Of a stretch of DNA of 64,000 nucleotides, positions 12,614-25,639 are shown piece after piece (the first letter of the stretch is position 1; every line of letters starts with the position of its first letter). A program made the translations under genes and the position numbers. The DNA is from Erpobdella octoculata (lineage: Eukaryota > Annelida > Clitellata > Hirudinida > Erpobdellidae): contig OZ022238.1 of the NCBI GenBank assembly GCA_963978895.1, positions 5,174,588 through 5,238,587 on the forward strand, given 5' to 3'. The notes under the pieces are model-generated. The model was not told the origin of the DNA. It worked only from the letters and a program-made list of their open reading frames with translations, and did not search any database.

Positions 12614-14302
12614 TCAACAAAATTCGAAAATTCTTTGTCTTTGACATAATATCTTAATAATTTTTTTACGCCACATAACTGAAAAATGTTTTTCAGCACG
12701 GCTATGGAACGTTTTCATTCTTATCAAGAATTCGTAAAGGTTTGGAAGTGGATCTCCTGTTGTTTCACAACAAATCTTGCATTAGATTTAGTAATACGAG
12801 AATTGTTAAATAATATATTTACCCAATTACTAGTTTTCAAAATACTTTCAAATCTTAGATTTCGTTCATTACAAAGTTCAACAAAGATATCAATTATTAT
12901 TTTAACTCTTTGTTGAAGTACATTTATATTGTTGTCTAAATCTGCCGCATAGATACGTAAATTATTGTTTAGAAATGTATCCATAAATACTTTAACTTGA
13001 TCATCCGACAAGTCATCCTGTAACATTTTCGATAAAATGAGCAAACAGTAGTGGCTAATGGTTTTCTCATAAATATAGTAATCAAGGATTTTGCATAATA
13101 CATCAATAATTATGTTGAAGTCTTTTACTATGTCAAAACGAAACATTGACCAATTATTATACAGTATTTCTAAGCAATCCTCAACATCTGCCAACTTATA
13201 AATGTTATATTTCAAAAACTCAAGAAGACCTTGTAATGTTGCATACCAGCCTACTGTTGTGGATTTGATATTATTTTTTACACTGACCAAACCAATATTG
13301 TCAAAATTGAGTAGGTTATAATTTGAAACAATTCCTAAAAACAAAAACTTTCTTATATTTAGCCATGGTAATATTGGTTCACCGTTTTCACCCATCAGGG
13401 CAGTATAACTCACGTCTAAATAGTTCAAGTGTGGCAAACTGTTCAGCAAATAAGTCATAAGTTCATTCATGTTTTTGTTATATTTTTCAGCACACTCAAG
13501 ATCACTCAAAACTAAATATTCAAGTAAAATTAAGCACGATATTACTCCAATAGATTTTTCCAATTTTCCACCATAGATTTCAGTCAATTTTAATTTTTTA
13601 AGTTGTCTAAACCTTTCAAGATGAGGTAAAACAACTGGCAGATAACAAAAATGCAGAGATAATGAACATAATTGCTCAACTGGAAAAACCAGGTTGAGCA
13701 TATTAATAGGATCTATTTTATCATATTCGTTTTTTGTTAATAAACGTTCTTGCAGTTTAGGGCAATACCATTTAGCAGAACTATTTTCATTGTCATCACA
13801 AAAAAGACATTTGTTGACATAACTACATAACTGAGAACTAACTTCCACTTCCAATATTACAAGATTTTGAGACTGAAATAAAGTCATCTAAGGAGCTGGT
13901 GTGTTAATTCAAGGGGTAGTTTTTTGGTGAAAATAAAGGTGGCGCTGAATTTAATGCAAACAACTGATGGTTTTGCGTTACGCAACAAGTTGTCATTACA
14001 TTTACATCTTATAAAAGACTGCTTTCCTGTATTCAACAAAAGACAATCATAAAATTTTGATTTATACGAGTCAACCATGCAAGGCAATAAAAACTCTTCT
14101 TTGATAGCATGGTTTAATTTGTAACTTCTGTTTAAATTATTACGAATAACCTGTGGAGAAAAATTTAGATTGTCTCGAACTGACAACTGATTAAGCATTT
14201 TGATTTTGTATTTTTTCTAAGAAAAACATTTCCAAATTTGTAGACACAAAATATTTCGCAAATTTCTTTGCATGATTTAGGCTGAAAAACTAAATTGGAA
14301 AT
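12614..14302 (-). pseudogene. ZYG11-like LRR/ARM protein pseudogene
   Basis: Colinear with the intact copies at 25640-27376 and 54297-56027 along its whole length, but broken in at least four ways. The start codon position reads ATT (14302-14300). A short deletion near 14190 shifts the frame after the KNTKSKC block. At 13884-13890 a codon that is CGA in a paralogue reads TGA and one base is missing. A short deletion near 12775 removes the NCDRLCFE segment and shifts the C-terminal frame, which otherwise reads DPLPNLYEFL and IIKILCQRQ. The two long open pieces (13884-14198 and 12724-13887) keep the LRR word (LPHLNYLDVSYTALMGENG) and the helical repeats. The high residual identity says inactivation was fairly recent. 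Confidence 0.85.
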
Positions 14303-14477
14303 TGATGATAACAATGAAATTAAAAATTAAAATAAATCTTATTAAGAGTTTTTAGTTGAAAATGTTGAAGTGAAAATTAGCACTTTCTGGTATTTTTAAA
14401 ATGAGTATAAAGCAATCTTTTATTTTGAAAACCTGATAACACTGTTTTATATGGAAAAAGAAAAATTTGTCTTCGAT

Positions 14478-14786
14478 ATATATATATATACATATATGTA
14501 TATATATATCTATATATATAAAAATGAATGTTTGTATATATGTATATATGTTAATGGCGTTTATGCATTGCTACACCATTCATCCGATCGTAATGAAATT
14601 TTCACACAATCTTGAGAGTCAAGGGGAATCAAATATAGAGACAAAGTTTTTGAAATCCGTCACAAAATGAGCGGAGCGGAGCGGGTGAGCGAGCGGAAAC
14701 TATATATATATGTATGTGCGTATGTATGTGTGTATGTATGTATGTGTATGTGCATGTATGTGTGTCTGTGTCTGTGTTTATGTATG
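14478..14786 (+). repeat. Helitron-like family 2, 5' module (copy 1)
   Basis: Starts in a TA tract (TATATATAAAAATGAATG) and holds the motif GCATTGCTACACCATTCATC, then CGATCGTAATGAAATTTTCA, then TCAAGGGGAATCAAATATA and AATGAGCGGAGCGGAGCGGG. It ends in GTATG-rich sequence. The same module is at 22676-22940 and 56374-56590. It directly follows the 5' end of the ZYG11-like pseudogene block. Confidence 0.75.
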
Positions 14787-14788
14787 TA

Positions 14789-15050
14789 CTAGCGGAGATA
14801 CCCGGCGTTGCCCGGGTTTTTTAAAGGTTTTTCTAATGTTTGTCTCTTTCTCTCCCGTTTCCTTTCCCACCTGCTTTCCCACTCCTGTTCGCTTTCCCGT
14901 TTTCGGTCGTTTTCCCGCTGCCGGTCGCATTCCCGCTCCCGCTCGCTGTCCGTTCCGTGTCGCATTCCCGCTCCCACTCGCTGTCCGTTCCGGGTCGCTT
15001 TCCCGTTTCTATAATAGACAAACTAACCCACAAACATTCATATATATATA
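14789..15050 (-). mobile_element. Helitron-like family 2, reverse copy
   Basis: On the minus strand it begins in TATATATGAATGTTTG, passes through an imperfect 18-bp (GGGAACGGGAAAGCGAC-like) array and ends CCCGGGCAACGCCGGGTATC followed by TCCGCTAGTA. That end is a GC hairpin (CCCGG / CCGGG) just before CTAG. No protein is encoded; Arg/Ser-rich frames come from the array. Confidence 0.7.
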
Positions 15051-15788
<738 letters not shown>

Positions 15789-16082
15789 GGTGGAGCTTAT
15801 AAAACCAAAAAAATTGAAATTATTATTTTTGAAAGTCTTACCCGACTAATCCGTTCATTTTAGTTTAATAACACTGTGTACAAATTTTGAGAAAAAATTT
15901 TTGTATTTAGGGGTAGCTCAAGTACCTAAAAATTTATGAAAAGTTGAAAAATGACGAGTATATCGTAATTTATTATAAACAATAAAGATCAAAGAAATAA
16001 ATTTAAAAAAATGCTTTTATTTGCCCCTTCATCTGAGTCAACGAACTAAAACTTTTGAATCTAAAACAACCGTTTTACATAA

Positions 16083-16420
16083 ATATATATATATATATAT
16101 ATCGCTTTCCCGCTCAGAAGTTTTGTTATCGATTTTCTCTCTTGCTCGCGTTTCTTTCCAAGCTTGCTCTCCCGCTTCCAGTCGCTTTCCGCGTTCCCGG
16201 TCGCTTTCCCGTTCCCGGTCGCTTTCCCGTTCCCGCTCACGCTTACTCTCCCGTTCCCGGTCACGCTTGCTCTCCTATTCCCGGTCACGGTTGCTCTCCC
16301 GTTCCCGTTCCCGTTCCCGTTCACGATCATTTTCTCTTTTCCATTCTTTCATAACTTCTTTTAGCCTATAAAACGTAAAATAGATTTGCTAAGGCTATAT
16401 ATATATATATATATATATGA
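16083..16420 (-). mobile_element. Helitron-like family 2 fragment, reverse
   Basis: Reverse-orientation copy of the 3' part of family 2, from the GCTTTCCCGCTCAGAAG spacer through a shortened 18-bp array to the lead (CATAACTTC..TTTAGCCTATAAAACG), bounded on both sides by TA tracts. Lacks the CTAG terminus. Confidence 0.7.
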
Positions 16421-19164
16421 ATGTTTGTGACGGATTTCAAATTTTGTTTTTTTTTTTTTTAAGTTTTTTTATCGTTTTTCTCTAGTTCCCGTTAAATTCC
16501 CCGTTTTCTCTCCCGCTCCCGGTCGCTTTCCTGTTCCCGCTTGCTCTCCCACTCCCGGTCGGCAGAGCTCCAAACTAATTAACAAGATTGAGCGTAACGG
16601 CTGTCTTAAATTCGAAAATTTTAGTTTGTTGACTGAAATAAAGAAGCAAAGAAAAACATTTTTTTCAAATTTATTTTTTGACTAATATATATAATATTAG
16701 CAGTATTAACAGGATTAACAGTAATCTAACCATTCGGCATCCTTTAGACAACCTTTTGACTTTTTGAATAATATAAACTAGAAGATTGTATCCCAATCGA
16801 CTGGTTACAAGTTATTGACCGGCAAAATTCACTCTAAGAAAACAGAAGAACGTCTTCGAACTGACAGCAAATGAGAACTGGCAGCATTTGCCCGCGACTT
16901 TTATAAGTAACTGTATAGCCGTATGTTGTAAGTAACTTCTGCGGACACTTTTTTGAAGCCAGCGCTGTTCACACCTGTGAGCGTGTACACTATACTCTTC
17001 AAATTGTTTTTTGTTTCACTCTCTCTCTCTTCTTCTCTTTCTCTTTCTTTCTCTCTCTCTCCGCAGTAATTCAAACGTTTAACAAGCATGGTAGTGTCTT
17101 TCTTGTTTTTGTTGATTGTCTTCATTTGTTAGCTTGCCCAACCTTTAAATCACCTATCAACTACATATAAGTATAGCAGTAATACGAGCATGCACTTGAT
17201 GCAGTCTAACTGTTCCAGGCAAAACTGTATATTTCAGCGTTTCATAGTTCTGTTGTAACCTCAACCTTTTATTATGTAAACTTTACTATAGTCTATTATT
17301 TTTATAAACTCGACAATGCAATGAGTTTGAAAATAATAATTTAAAAATCAAATTCGTGAATTTTAAATGAAAAGGTCGTTGAAGGATCTGAAAAATGTCG
17401 GCATATAAATGGTTCAATAATAAATTTCTACTTATTTCTAAACGTCAACACATTTGTCACATATGTTAATTAAATTAATTAAGCAACAGACACGCTCACA
17501 CCCACGCTGCTCAGTTTCAGCTACGCGTGTCGTCCGCGAAACACACAAATTTGTAATTTTTTTATATTTCCTCAGTTATTTTGTTTTCATTTAATGTCTT
17601 GTACATTGTCAGGTTTTAAGTTTATTTATGTAAAAGGCAATTTGCAAAAGCGTGTGTGTTTACGATTTACATCTAAAACAACTGGAACAATTAGAACAAA
17701 AAAGCATTTTTCTCAATAATCTATCATGATCAATGAAACACATGAAATATTTTATAGATCCTTATAGATCCGTCAGTTCTTGATTCAGTAGCAAAAATCA
17801 ATAACTATAACAAGTGAGCCTTAAATAACCAGGTTGTGTTTAACAAATTCCTTATATTTCTGGATTTGCCGGTTTTTCATTTATTGCAAAAACATTTCTT
17901 CAAAATGACATTTTTTATTTTATACATGTTAACATTTATTTTATTGTATTTTATTGTTTTTTTTAAAACATAGACAATTGTTATTTTTAATTACAGCATT
18001 ATTTTTTTTTACTTTTTTATTTTAATGGAATACATTGTCATGAGAAGTGAGCCTATATTTTAAATTTTAGCTCAGTTGTATGACGGAAAGTTAGTTAATT
18101 CTCACTTTCACTTTCAAGGTTTGCAAATAATCAAGCAGGCAAACAAGCAAGCTTATAAGCAAGCAAGCAAACTGGTTGTAAGGTTAATATAAGGGATTTA
18201 AAAAAGTGGAATAGTTTTGATACAACATTTCCCATCTCGCAACTACTAGCGTTTTAAATTCAGATGGAATTTTTTTTTTTATTTATTATACATCAATTTT
18301 CTAAAAACGCTTCGGCATAAAAAAATCAATCAAATGCTATATTATCTAGATAAATTATGACTTCGTTGTTATTTTTGTAAATCAAGTTAGTTTTTAATTG
18401 TTTAGCTGTTTTTAGCGTATTTTTAGAAACTTGTTTCTTAACGAATAATTTTGTATTGCGTTTCTACACAGCTGCTTTTCTCGCGTCTTTTCGTATTTGC
18501 TCTTTCAATACTGTTCGTTTGGTTAACTTTTTTGTCGATTGGATTTGATTTTAATTTTGATTTGTTACTATGGTTTGGTTTTGTTTTGTTTTCTAACTGC
18601 TTCTTCAAGACTTGTCAAGGTTTCTTCAAGGCTCCTTCAAGACCTCCATGCATACGTTTTCAATAATCTTGTTTAAAGTCGTTCTTAGTGAAATAAAGTT
18701 TTGTTAATATTGCTACAATTAAATATAGTTTTTAAACTTCCAAATCGAGTGTGATCTTCTAATTTTCTGTCACAAATGACGACGTCTGTTTTATTTACTT
18801 GAAAGTATTTATTAATTGAAAGTATTTATAAAATAAAGTACAGCTTTGCATTTAGCTTAATGTTAACAAAATTATTCCGACGCCAAAAAATATTTATAAA
18901 ATTTCTGGTAAAAATTTAAAAAAAAATGCATAAGTTTGTTGAGTTTTCCAAGAATTGGAAAGCAAGCTGCAAAAAAGTTCTGACTCAATTTTTCTTGCTA
19001 TTTGACACACTTGTTCGTTTACCGTTTATCTATAAGTTTTTTTCATCATCGACAACAACTGCTTGTCCGGCTTTGTAACGTTCAGCACTTGACAGAAAAT
19101 TTAGCATTATCAGGCCAAAAACTAAGATTGTAGGAGATTTACGTTCAGACAGAAACTGATTTAT
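16421..19164. other. gene-free stretch
   Basis: Contains a small diverged family 2 array remnant (16480-16562), a TC-rich tract (17018-17062) and a family C repeat (about 18044-18225, ending AAGGGATTTAAAAAAG). No supported gene. Confidence 0.5.
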
Positions 19165-20385
19165 TTAAAAAAAAAGTACAAATGTGTTGAGGTGGTTGTC
19201 CCGTTTTTTTTCAAGGAAATCCTTATTCTCACTAAAAACGTGCCTCAATAGAGCTCTGGAGTTCAGTGAAATGGTCAATAAAATATTTGCCCACTTTTTG
19301 TTTCTGAAAATACCATCAACATTAGGATGCCATGAAAAATCAACTTTTGCAGCTTTTGAAAGCGAATCAATTGTTCTGTCTTGTAGTACATTATTGTTTC
19401 TTTTAAAATCAAAAATCGTGTCTCTGAAGTCCATGAGAAAAAAACTTATGGAAAAAATGATTAATGAGAGAATCAGAAAGACCGGCTACTATCATTTTCA
19501 TAAATATGTCAACGTATTGGTCTGTGACCAGCACATAGAAAAGATAAAATACCAATTAGGCATAAAATGTAATAACACATTTGCAATTGTTCATAAAGCC
19601 AATACCTAATTCTTCTAACACAAACATATATTGGCTAAACAATAATAACCATGATGACTATATCTTTCAGTATGTTTCAACATTTCAATCACTCCTTAAA
19701 ATGTTGCGAACCAACTGTTTTTGAATTGACAACTTTCAAATTACCAGACGATTTTTTTTGCGGTTTTGACTGTGAAAGTATCGCATGAAAATCCCAAATA
19801 TGAAAATGTGTTCATATTAATCCAAAATAACATTAATTCGCCATAAGTTGAAAAACACTAAACACCTTACATAAGGTAAGAAGTTCAGTATTATCATCAT
19901 TTGTACAATGTATTTCAATTCATATATATCAACATACTCTTTTCACATATATTCTAGTGTGTTGATTTGAGACAGCCTCGATAAAAATTTCAAATGTTCC
20001 ACCAACCATAGAAATTAATGATAGTTTTTTAATATTTTTAAATAAATTAATTCGTTAAAAAAGTCTATATGAAATTCATACATAAACACCAAATGGTGTT
20101 TTTCAGGAAAAAACAAATATTGAGTATTACGTAAAGGTAAAAAATGCCAGTCTTATAATTATTTTCAAAAAGTTTACAAAGATTTGGACAGTTCTAAGCA
20201 TAACTAATTTCCTCTTCATCACACATTGGACAATTGTCACCAAAATAACATAACTTGAGTGCAAAGTGCAATTCTGAAATTAAAAGTTTTTTGCACATTG
20301 AAGGAAGTCTTTTAACAATCTTGCGAGTTAAATCAATTAACATTCCCAGAAAAAAAACATTTTGACAGAGCTTATGACGTAACAC
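19165..20385 (-). pseudogene. decayed ZYG11-like gene relic
   Basis: Three pieces appear in the order expected of the intact paralogues. A 5' piece (20194-20385, minus) has a Leu-rich block and CYFGDNCPMCDEEEIS, matching the CxxCDDNEIS segment of the intact copies. A middle piece (about 19600-19740) is related at the DNA level to 11330-11410. A 3' piece (19165-19434) has a helical C-terminal-like segment (NKKWANILL). The overall span fits the intact gene, but frames are broken by many stops. The 5' piece is the firmest match; the 3' piece is tentative. Confidence 0.45.
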
Positions 20386-20675
20386 ATAAAATGAATAAAT
20401 TCAAATTTACAATTTTCACAGCATTAACTGAGGATTTATGCTCAGTTTCAGTCAGATCATTAGGCTTGTTATACTGCTCAGGCCAACTCAGCCTTTCATA
20501 CTTCACTGATCGATAAAGGAGTACCAGTTCAACGACAGGGGGTAATAGGGTTCTGCACTTTTTGATTCCGAAGACACGTTCGGGTGGCAGGTAACACTGT
20601 GTGATCCCATATGCACGAGCAGTTCCCGGCGCTGCTGTGGCATACCTATACAAAGTAGCGCCCTAATGGTCATTG

Positions 20676-21184
20676 CATACATACATACATACATACATAC
20701 ATACATACATACATACATACATACATACATACATACATACATACATACATACATACATACATACATACATACATACATACATACATACATACATACATAC
20801 ATACATACATACATACATACATACATACATACATACATACATACATACATACATACATACATACATACATACATACATACATACATACATACATACATAC
20901 ATACATACATACATACATACATACATACATACATACATACATACATACATACATACATACATACATACATACATACATACATACATACATACATACATAC
21001 ATACATACATACATACATACATACATACATACATACATACATACATACATACATACATACATACATACATACATACATACATACATACATACATACATAC
21101 ATACATACATACATACATACATAAATACATACATACATACATACATACATACATACATACATACATACATACATACATACATAC
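20676..21184. repeat. (CATA)n microsatellite
   Basis: About 510 bp of CATA repeat with one variant unit near 21122. The source of several false long open frames. Confidence 0.98.
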
Positions 21185-22675
21185 GTTTTTTTTATAATGT
21201 AGCTGTCATAAAAAATCAAAATTCTGTTTTTACAACTGTTTTTTTAGGTCTTACATCTTTCCATACCAGTTTTAAAATTCGATATCGTAACAACCTTTTC
21301 TAGCTAACGAGATAAAAATATATACATATACCCAGGAATTAAGATTAATAGAGTTTACTTAGAATCGCAAACTACCAAAGTTTTTTAGCTTTTCAGTTTT
21401 TAAATGTGTGACTTGCCCGACAGGAAAGAGAGCACATTTAATTAACAAGTGTAAGGTACATCAATGCTGGTTCAAACCACTAGTTGAATACAACGCACTA
21501 TTTTCTCTTTTACTGAGATTAGGCTTGTTTTTCGTTTAACTCCCCCACATAACCAATAAAAAAAATTGTTAAAAGCATTGCCAGAAAAAAATATACGTCT
21601 TTTTCTAGTAAATTTAAAATTTTTGAATGTACTCTAATTAACGTACCATTCTAGAATGAAAAATAAATATATTGTCAAAAGATGATTAAGAGGTCGTATT
21701 ATATGCCATATGCGACACTGAAACAATTATTTTAATAAAATTATTTACTTGAGTCAAAGCTTAGTGTTGTTCTATTGTTCTGTAATAAGTGTCTAACGCG
21801 GTAGTTGGATACTGGAACATATCCGAATATGATTAATAACTATTCGCTAAGATTTCAACGCAATGATTGACGATTTAAATTGTTTAAACGTTAGAAGCAA
21901 TGAGACAAACACCAGGTTTTTGACCGCTAGTTTACTGTACGGCCCGACTTCTTTTTTTTAAATACTTCATATTAATCAAATCAAATCAAAGAATCATTTG
22001 ATTAGGTGCTCCCTTATCGACAAAGTCCATTACAGGAGCGCCATGTTTTAATGTCAACATGTTTGCTTGATTGCTTGCTTGAGCCATATGTTGGGACCCT
22101 TTATCCAATCGAGTTGAAGTTTGGTGGGCTTATGTGCCGCTAGGGATTTTACCTTTTATTAAATGTTCCGATATATTGGATAACATTTAAGTAAATTAAA
22201 AAATAAAATCAATTAAAAAACATGCACTTTTTTTAAAATTACAAATTTCATACAGAAAACAAACCATCAATTTTTGCTTTATTTATAAACGGCGATATTC
22301 AATTTTTAAATTTAAAAATTCTTAACAAAAATTGTTAATCCTAATTGAACGACCAAAACCGAGGGAACCGAAGGCGCCCGAGCCATATCAGGGTCTCGGT
22401 GAGCCTCCTTCCGAAGAAAATCTTGGAAATCACTTGTGTGATATATTGCAAAAAAACAATTTGTAAAATATACATGTTTTACATGTTCAAAGTGACTAAA
22501 CTTTTGTGAAATTGTTGTCTTTCCTTTTGCTTTTTGGCGCTTACAAAGCCTGACTGGCGCCCGGGGGCAGATGTCACTCCTGCCCCCCGCTCTTCGCTAC
22601 GCCACTGGATCATATTTTGAAGGCCATTGTGTTTTAACCTATTGTTTATTATGAGCTTTTCTATCTAATCTATAT
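21185..22675. other. gene-free stretch with repeat fragments
   Basis: Holds a reverse family C fragment (about 22030-22160) and a segment (22553-22612) reading CCCGGGGGCAGATGTC ... CGCTACGCCACTGGATCAT, which resembles the end of a non-autonomous DNA transposon (GTGGCGTAGCGAAG-type terminus). The partner end was not identified. Confidence 0.4.
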
Positions 22676-23823
22676 ATATAAAAATGAATGTTTGTATATA
22701 TATTAATGTCCTTTAGGCATTGCTACACCATTCATCCGATCGTAATGAAATTTTCACACAACCTTGAGAGTCAAGGGGAAAGTCAAATAAAAAAAAAAAT
22801 TTGAAATCCGTCACAAAATGAGCGGAGCGGAGCGGGTGAGCGAGCGGGAACTATATATATATGTATGTGCGTATGTATGTGTGTATGTATGTATGTGTAT
22901 ACTGTATGTGCATGTATGTGTGTCTGTGTGTGTGTTTATGTATGTACTAGCGGAGATACCCGGCGTTGCCCGGGTTTTTTAGAGGTTTTTCTAATGTTTG
23001 TCTCTTTCTCTCCCGTTTCCTTTCCCACCTGCTTTCCCACTCCCGTTCGCTTTCCCGTTTTCGGTCGTTTTCCCGCTCCCGGTCGCTTTCCCGCTCCCGG
23101 TCGCTTTCCCGCTCCCGGTCGCTTTACCACTCCCGATCGCTTTCCCGCTCACGTTTGCTCTCCCATTCCCGCTCACGCTTGCTTTTCCGTTCCCGCTCGC
23201 TGTCCGTTCCGGGTCGCTTTCCCGTTTCTATAATAGACAAACTAACCCACAAACATTCATATATATATATATATATAGTCTTAGCAAATCTATTTTACGT
23301 TTTATAGGCTAACAGAAGTTATGAAAGAATGGAAAAGAAAAAATGAGCGTGAACGGGAGAGCAACCGTGACCGGGAATGGGAGAGCAAGCATGACTGGGA
23401 ACGGGAGAGCAAGCGTGAGCGGGAACGGGAAAGCGACCGGGAACGGGAAAGCGACCGGGAACGGGAAAGCGACCGGGAACGGGAAAGCGACCGGGAACGG
23501 GAAAGCGACCGGGAACGGAAAAGCCACCGGGAACGGGAAAGCGACCGGGAACGGGAAAGCGACCGGGAACGCGGAAAGCGACCGGGAACGCGGAAAACGA
23601 CTGGAATCGGGAGAGCAAGCTTGGAAGGAAACGCGAGCAAGAGAGAAAATCGATAACAAAACTTCTGAGCGGGAAAGCGACCGGGAGCTAGAAAACGACC
23701 GAGAGCGGAAAAGCGACCGGGAACGCGACGAAAACGGGAAAGTGGAGAAGGAAACGGGAGCGAGAGGGACAAACATTAGAAAAACCTCTAAAAACCCCGG
23801 GCAACGCCGGGTAACCCCGCTAG
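22676..23823 (+). mobile_element. duplicate of the composite family 2 element
   Basis: Nearly the same arrangement as 14478-15646: 5' module (22676-22940), reverse copy (22947-23275) and plus-orientation 3' part (23276-23823) ending in the perfect hairpin CCCGG-GCAACG-CCGGG (23796-23811) and CTAG (23820-23823). The 18-bp arrays differ in unit number from the first copy (fewer in the plus array, more in the reverse copy). The downstream flank is unique sequence, not TA. Confidence 0.8.
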
Positions 23824-24280
23824 TAATGAATAAAAAAATTAAAAGCATTTTTAAAATACATTTTCAACTGTGAAGAAGTTCCTCCAGATTCTTCCTGATA
23901 AAATAAATTATAGCTATCCATTGGATTAGCTAGAGGATTTTTGTTACTGATCATTTTAAACAGAATGACAGCAATAGTAACAATAGGTTAAAGTTATTCA
24001 ACTGTGCTATAATAAATCAATGCAGTTATTTGTTTTTTTAATTGAACGACCAAAATTTCTAATGAAGATTGTGGCTTCGTTGTGGCGTGCGGTTTCCCAA
24101 GTTAAACTTTGAAAATATTTTGATAAGAACACGTGCAAGATTGGACTCATATAAAAGATCCGAAAGTATTTATCAGGAGATCAAGTCTTTCAAAGAGGGA
24201 AGTTGTTTTTATTATTTTATTCAATAGTTTCGTCGATAAAACCGCGCTTTAGCTAAAAGGCACGTGTTTAGTGAGCGATA

Positions 24281-24970
24281 ATGGCACGTCGATTAGTTAC
24301 AAGCCAACTATTAAGTTGTGTCATAAACAACTATACTGTTATTGAAAATGTGAAATTTCAAGAAAAAATAATTGATTTTTACAATTATGAGGAGTTCTCA
24401 ACAGCAAAAAAACTAATCTTTGCTGATTTTGAGGCTACCAAAGGAGAACAGTTTAAATCGCAAACGAGTAAACTAAAATTTAAACAAGAATGGATTACTG
24501 ACGAGCTTCTTAACGCATGCAAGTTGAAATCAAAATTATACAAAATTTCATAAAAAATCCTATCGAAAACACCAAAAACGTTTTCGCAGCTTTCAGAAAT
24601 AAATTCAAAAAAATAAAAGACATTACTCTAAAAAATTATTATCATGAAAAATTTACGAGTTACAAAAACAACTCCAGAAAAACTTGGCAAACAATTGGCT
24701 CCATCATCAACCTCGACAAAAAACAAAGTGATGACACCGACTACTTCAAACTACAAAATAATGAAAAATGTACTGATCCTTTAATAATTGCTGATTCTTT
24801 CAACAACTACTTCTCAAACATTAGTGAACATCTAGCAGAAAATATTTTTCATTGCAGCTCATCTTTCAGCGACTACCTCTCTACACCCAACAAGCACAAT
24901 CTCGATCTTCAGCCAACGGACTCCAACAAAATAATATTTCTTAAAAAATCACTCAAAGTTTCTCACAGTT
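24281..24970 (+). pseudogene. non-LTR retrotransposon relic (endonuclease-RT linker region)
   Basis: The first frame (24281-24553) has a short helical ORF1-like segment (NFYNYEEFSTAKKLIF-like, residues 28-47) and then abruptly KQEWITDELLNACKLKSKLY, the linker that follows the endonuclease in CR1/jockey-type LINEs. After a frameshift near 24540 it continues with a Lys-rich linker (NKFKKIKDITLKNYYHEKF, SRKTWQTIGSIIN, DPLIIADSFNNYFSNI). The RT core is missing; the frame runs into a minisatellite at 25019. The junction of ORF1-like and ORF2-linker sequence suggests an internal deletion. Confidence 0.6.
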
Positions 24971-25018
24971 GTGGCGTAGATGATCTGGATGAGAGATGGG
25001 AATCGAACCATAATTTAA

Positions 25019-25170
25019 GAGTTCGGGTTCGGTTCGGTTCGGTAGTGGCTATAGTTCGGGTTTGGTTTGGTTCGGTAGTGGCTATAGTTCGGGTTCGGTT
25101 CGGTTCGGTAGTGCTTGCAGTTCGAGTTCGGTTCGGTTTGCTAGTTGTTAAAGTTTGAGTTTGGTTTGGG
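25019..25170 (+). repeat. GGTTCG-rich minisatellite
   Basis: Three to four imperfect units of about 54 bp built from GTTCGGGTTCGG and TAGTGGCTATA-type words. It encodes a meaningless VRVRFGSVV frame fused to the LINE relic. Confidence 0.7.
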
Positions 25171-25639
25171 ATAGCTATGGCTCGAGCTAGATTCGATGGT
25201 AACTGCATTAAAAAATAGTCAGTTTATTAATTCAAGACATTTAAAAATTGAGGTTCAATATTGTATTTAAAAAAAAGACATTTTTAATGTTTCTGTACTC
25301 ATTCGAGCTCTTTGCTCACTCATAGTCATGTTGCTGACACTAAGCGTGCCTTCCCTTCTGTAACAAACGTTTCCAGCTTTTGCTTTCTCCATTTAGAACC
25401 GTTTGCTAACTTATTAGTATTTGCTATACTATTTAAGTTGTTCTATATAATAAATACAACAAACAACAAAATAGTCAATTCAAGCAACACGACCGCACGG
25501 TGTAATAAGCTACGCAGAAATACATAGAATGTTGAGTAAACGTATGTAACGTTTTTCTTATTTTCAATTAATTTTTTTATGTTTATTTAAACAATTGAAA
25601 AAAATGTGTAAAAACCATGTATCTTTTTTTTTTAATTTG

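Noticed and set aside
20372..20653. Minus-strand frame with GITQCYLPPERV
   Set aside because: No family recognised, no splice support, and it runs out of the CATA array; possibly part of an unknown repeat.
24517..25158. VRVRFGSVV repeat protein
   Set aside because: The C-terminal repeat is a GGTTCG minisatellite fused by chance to a LINE linker frame.
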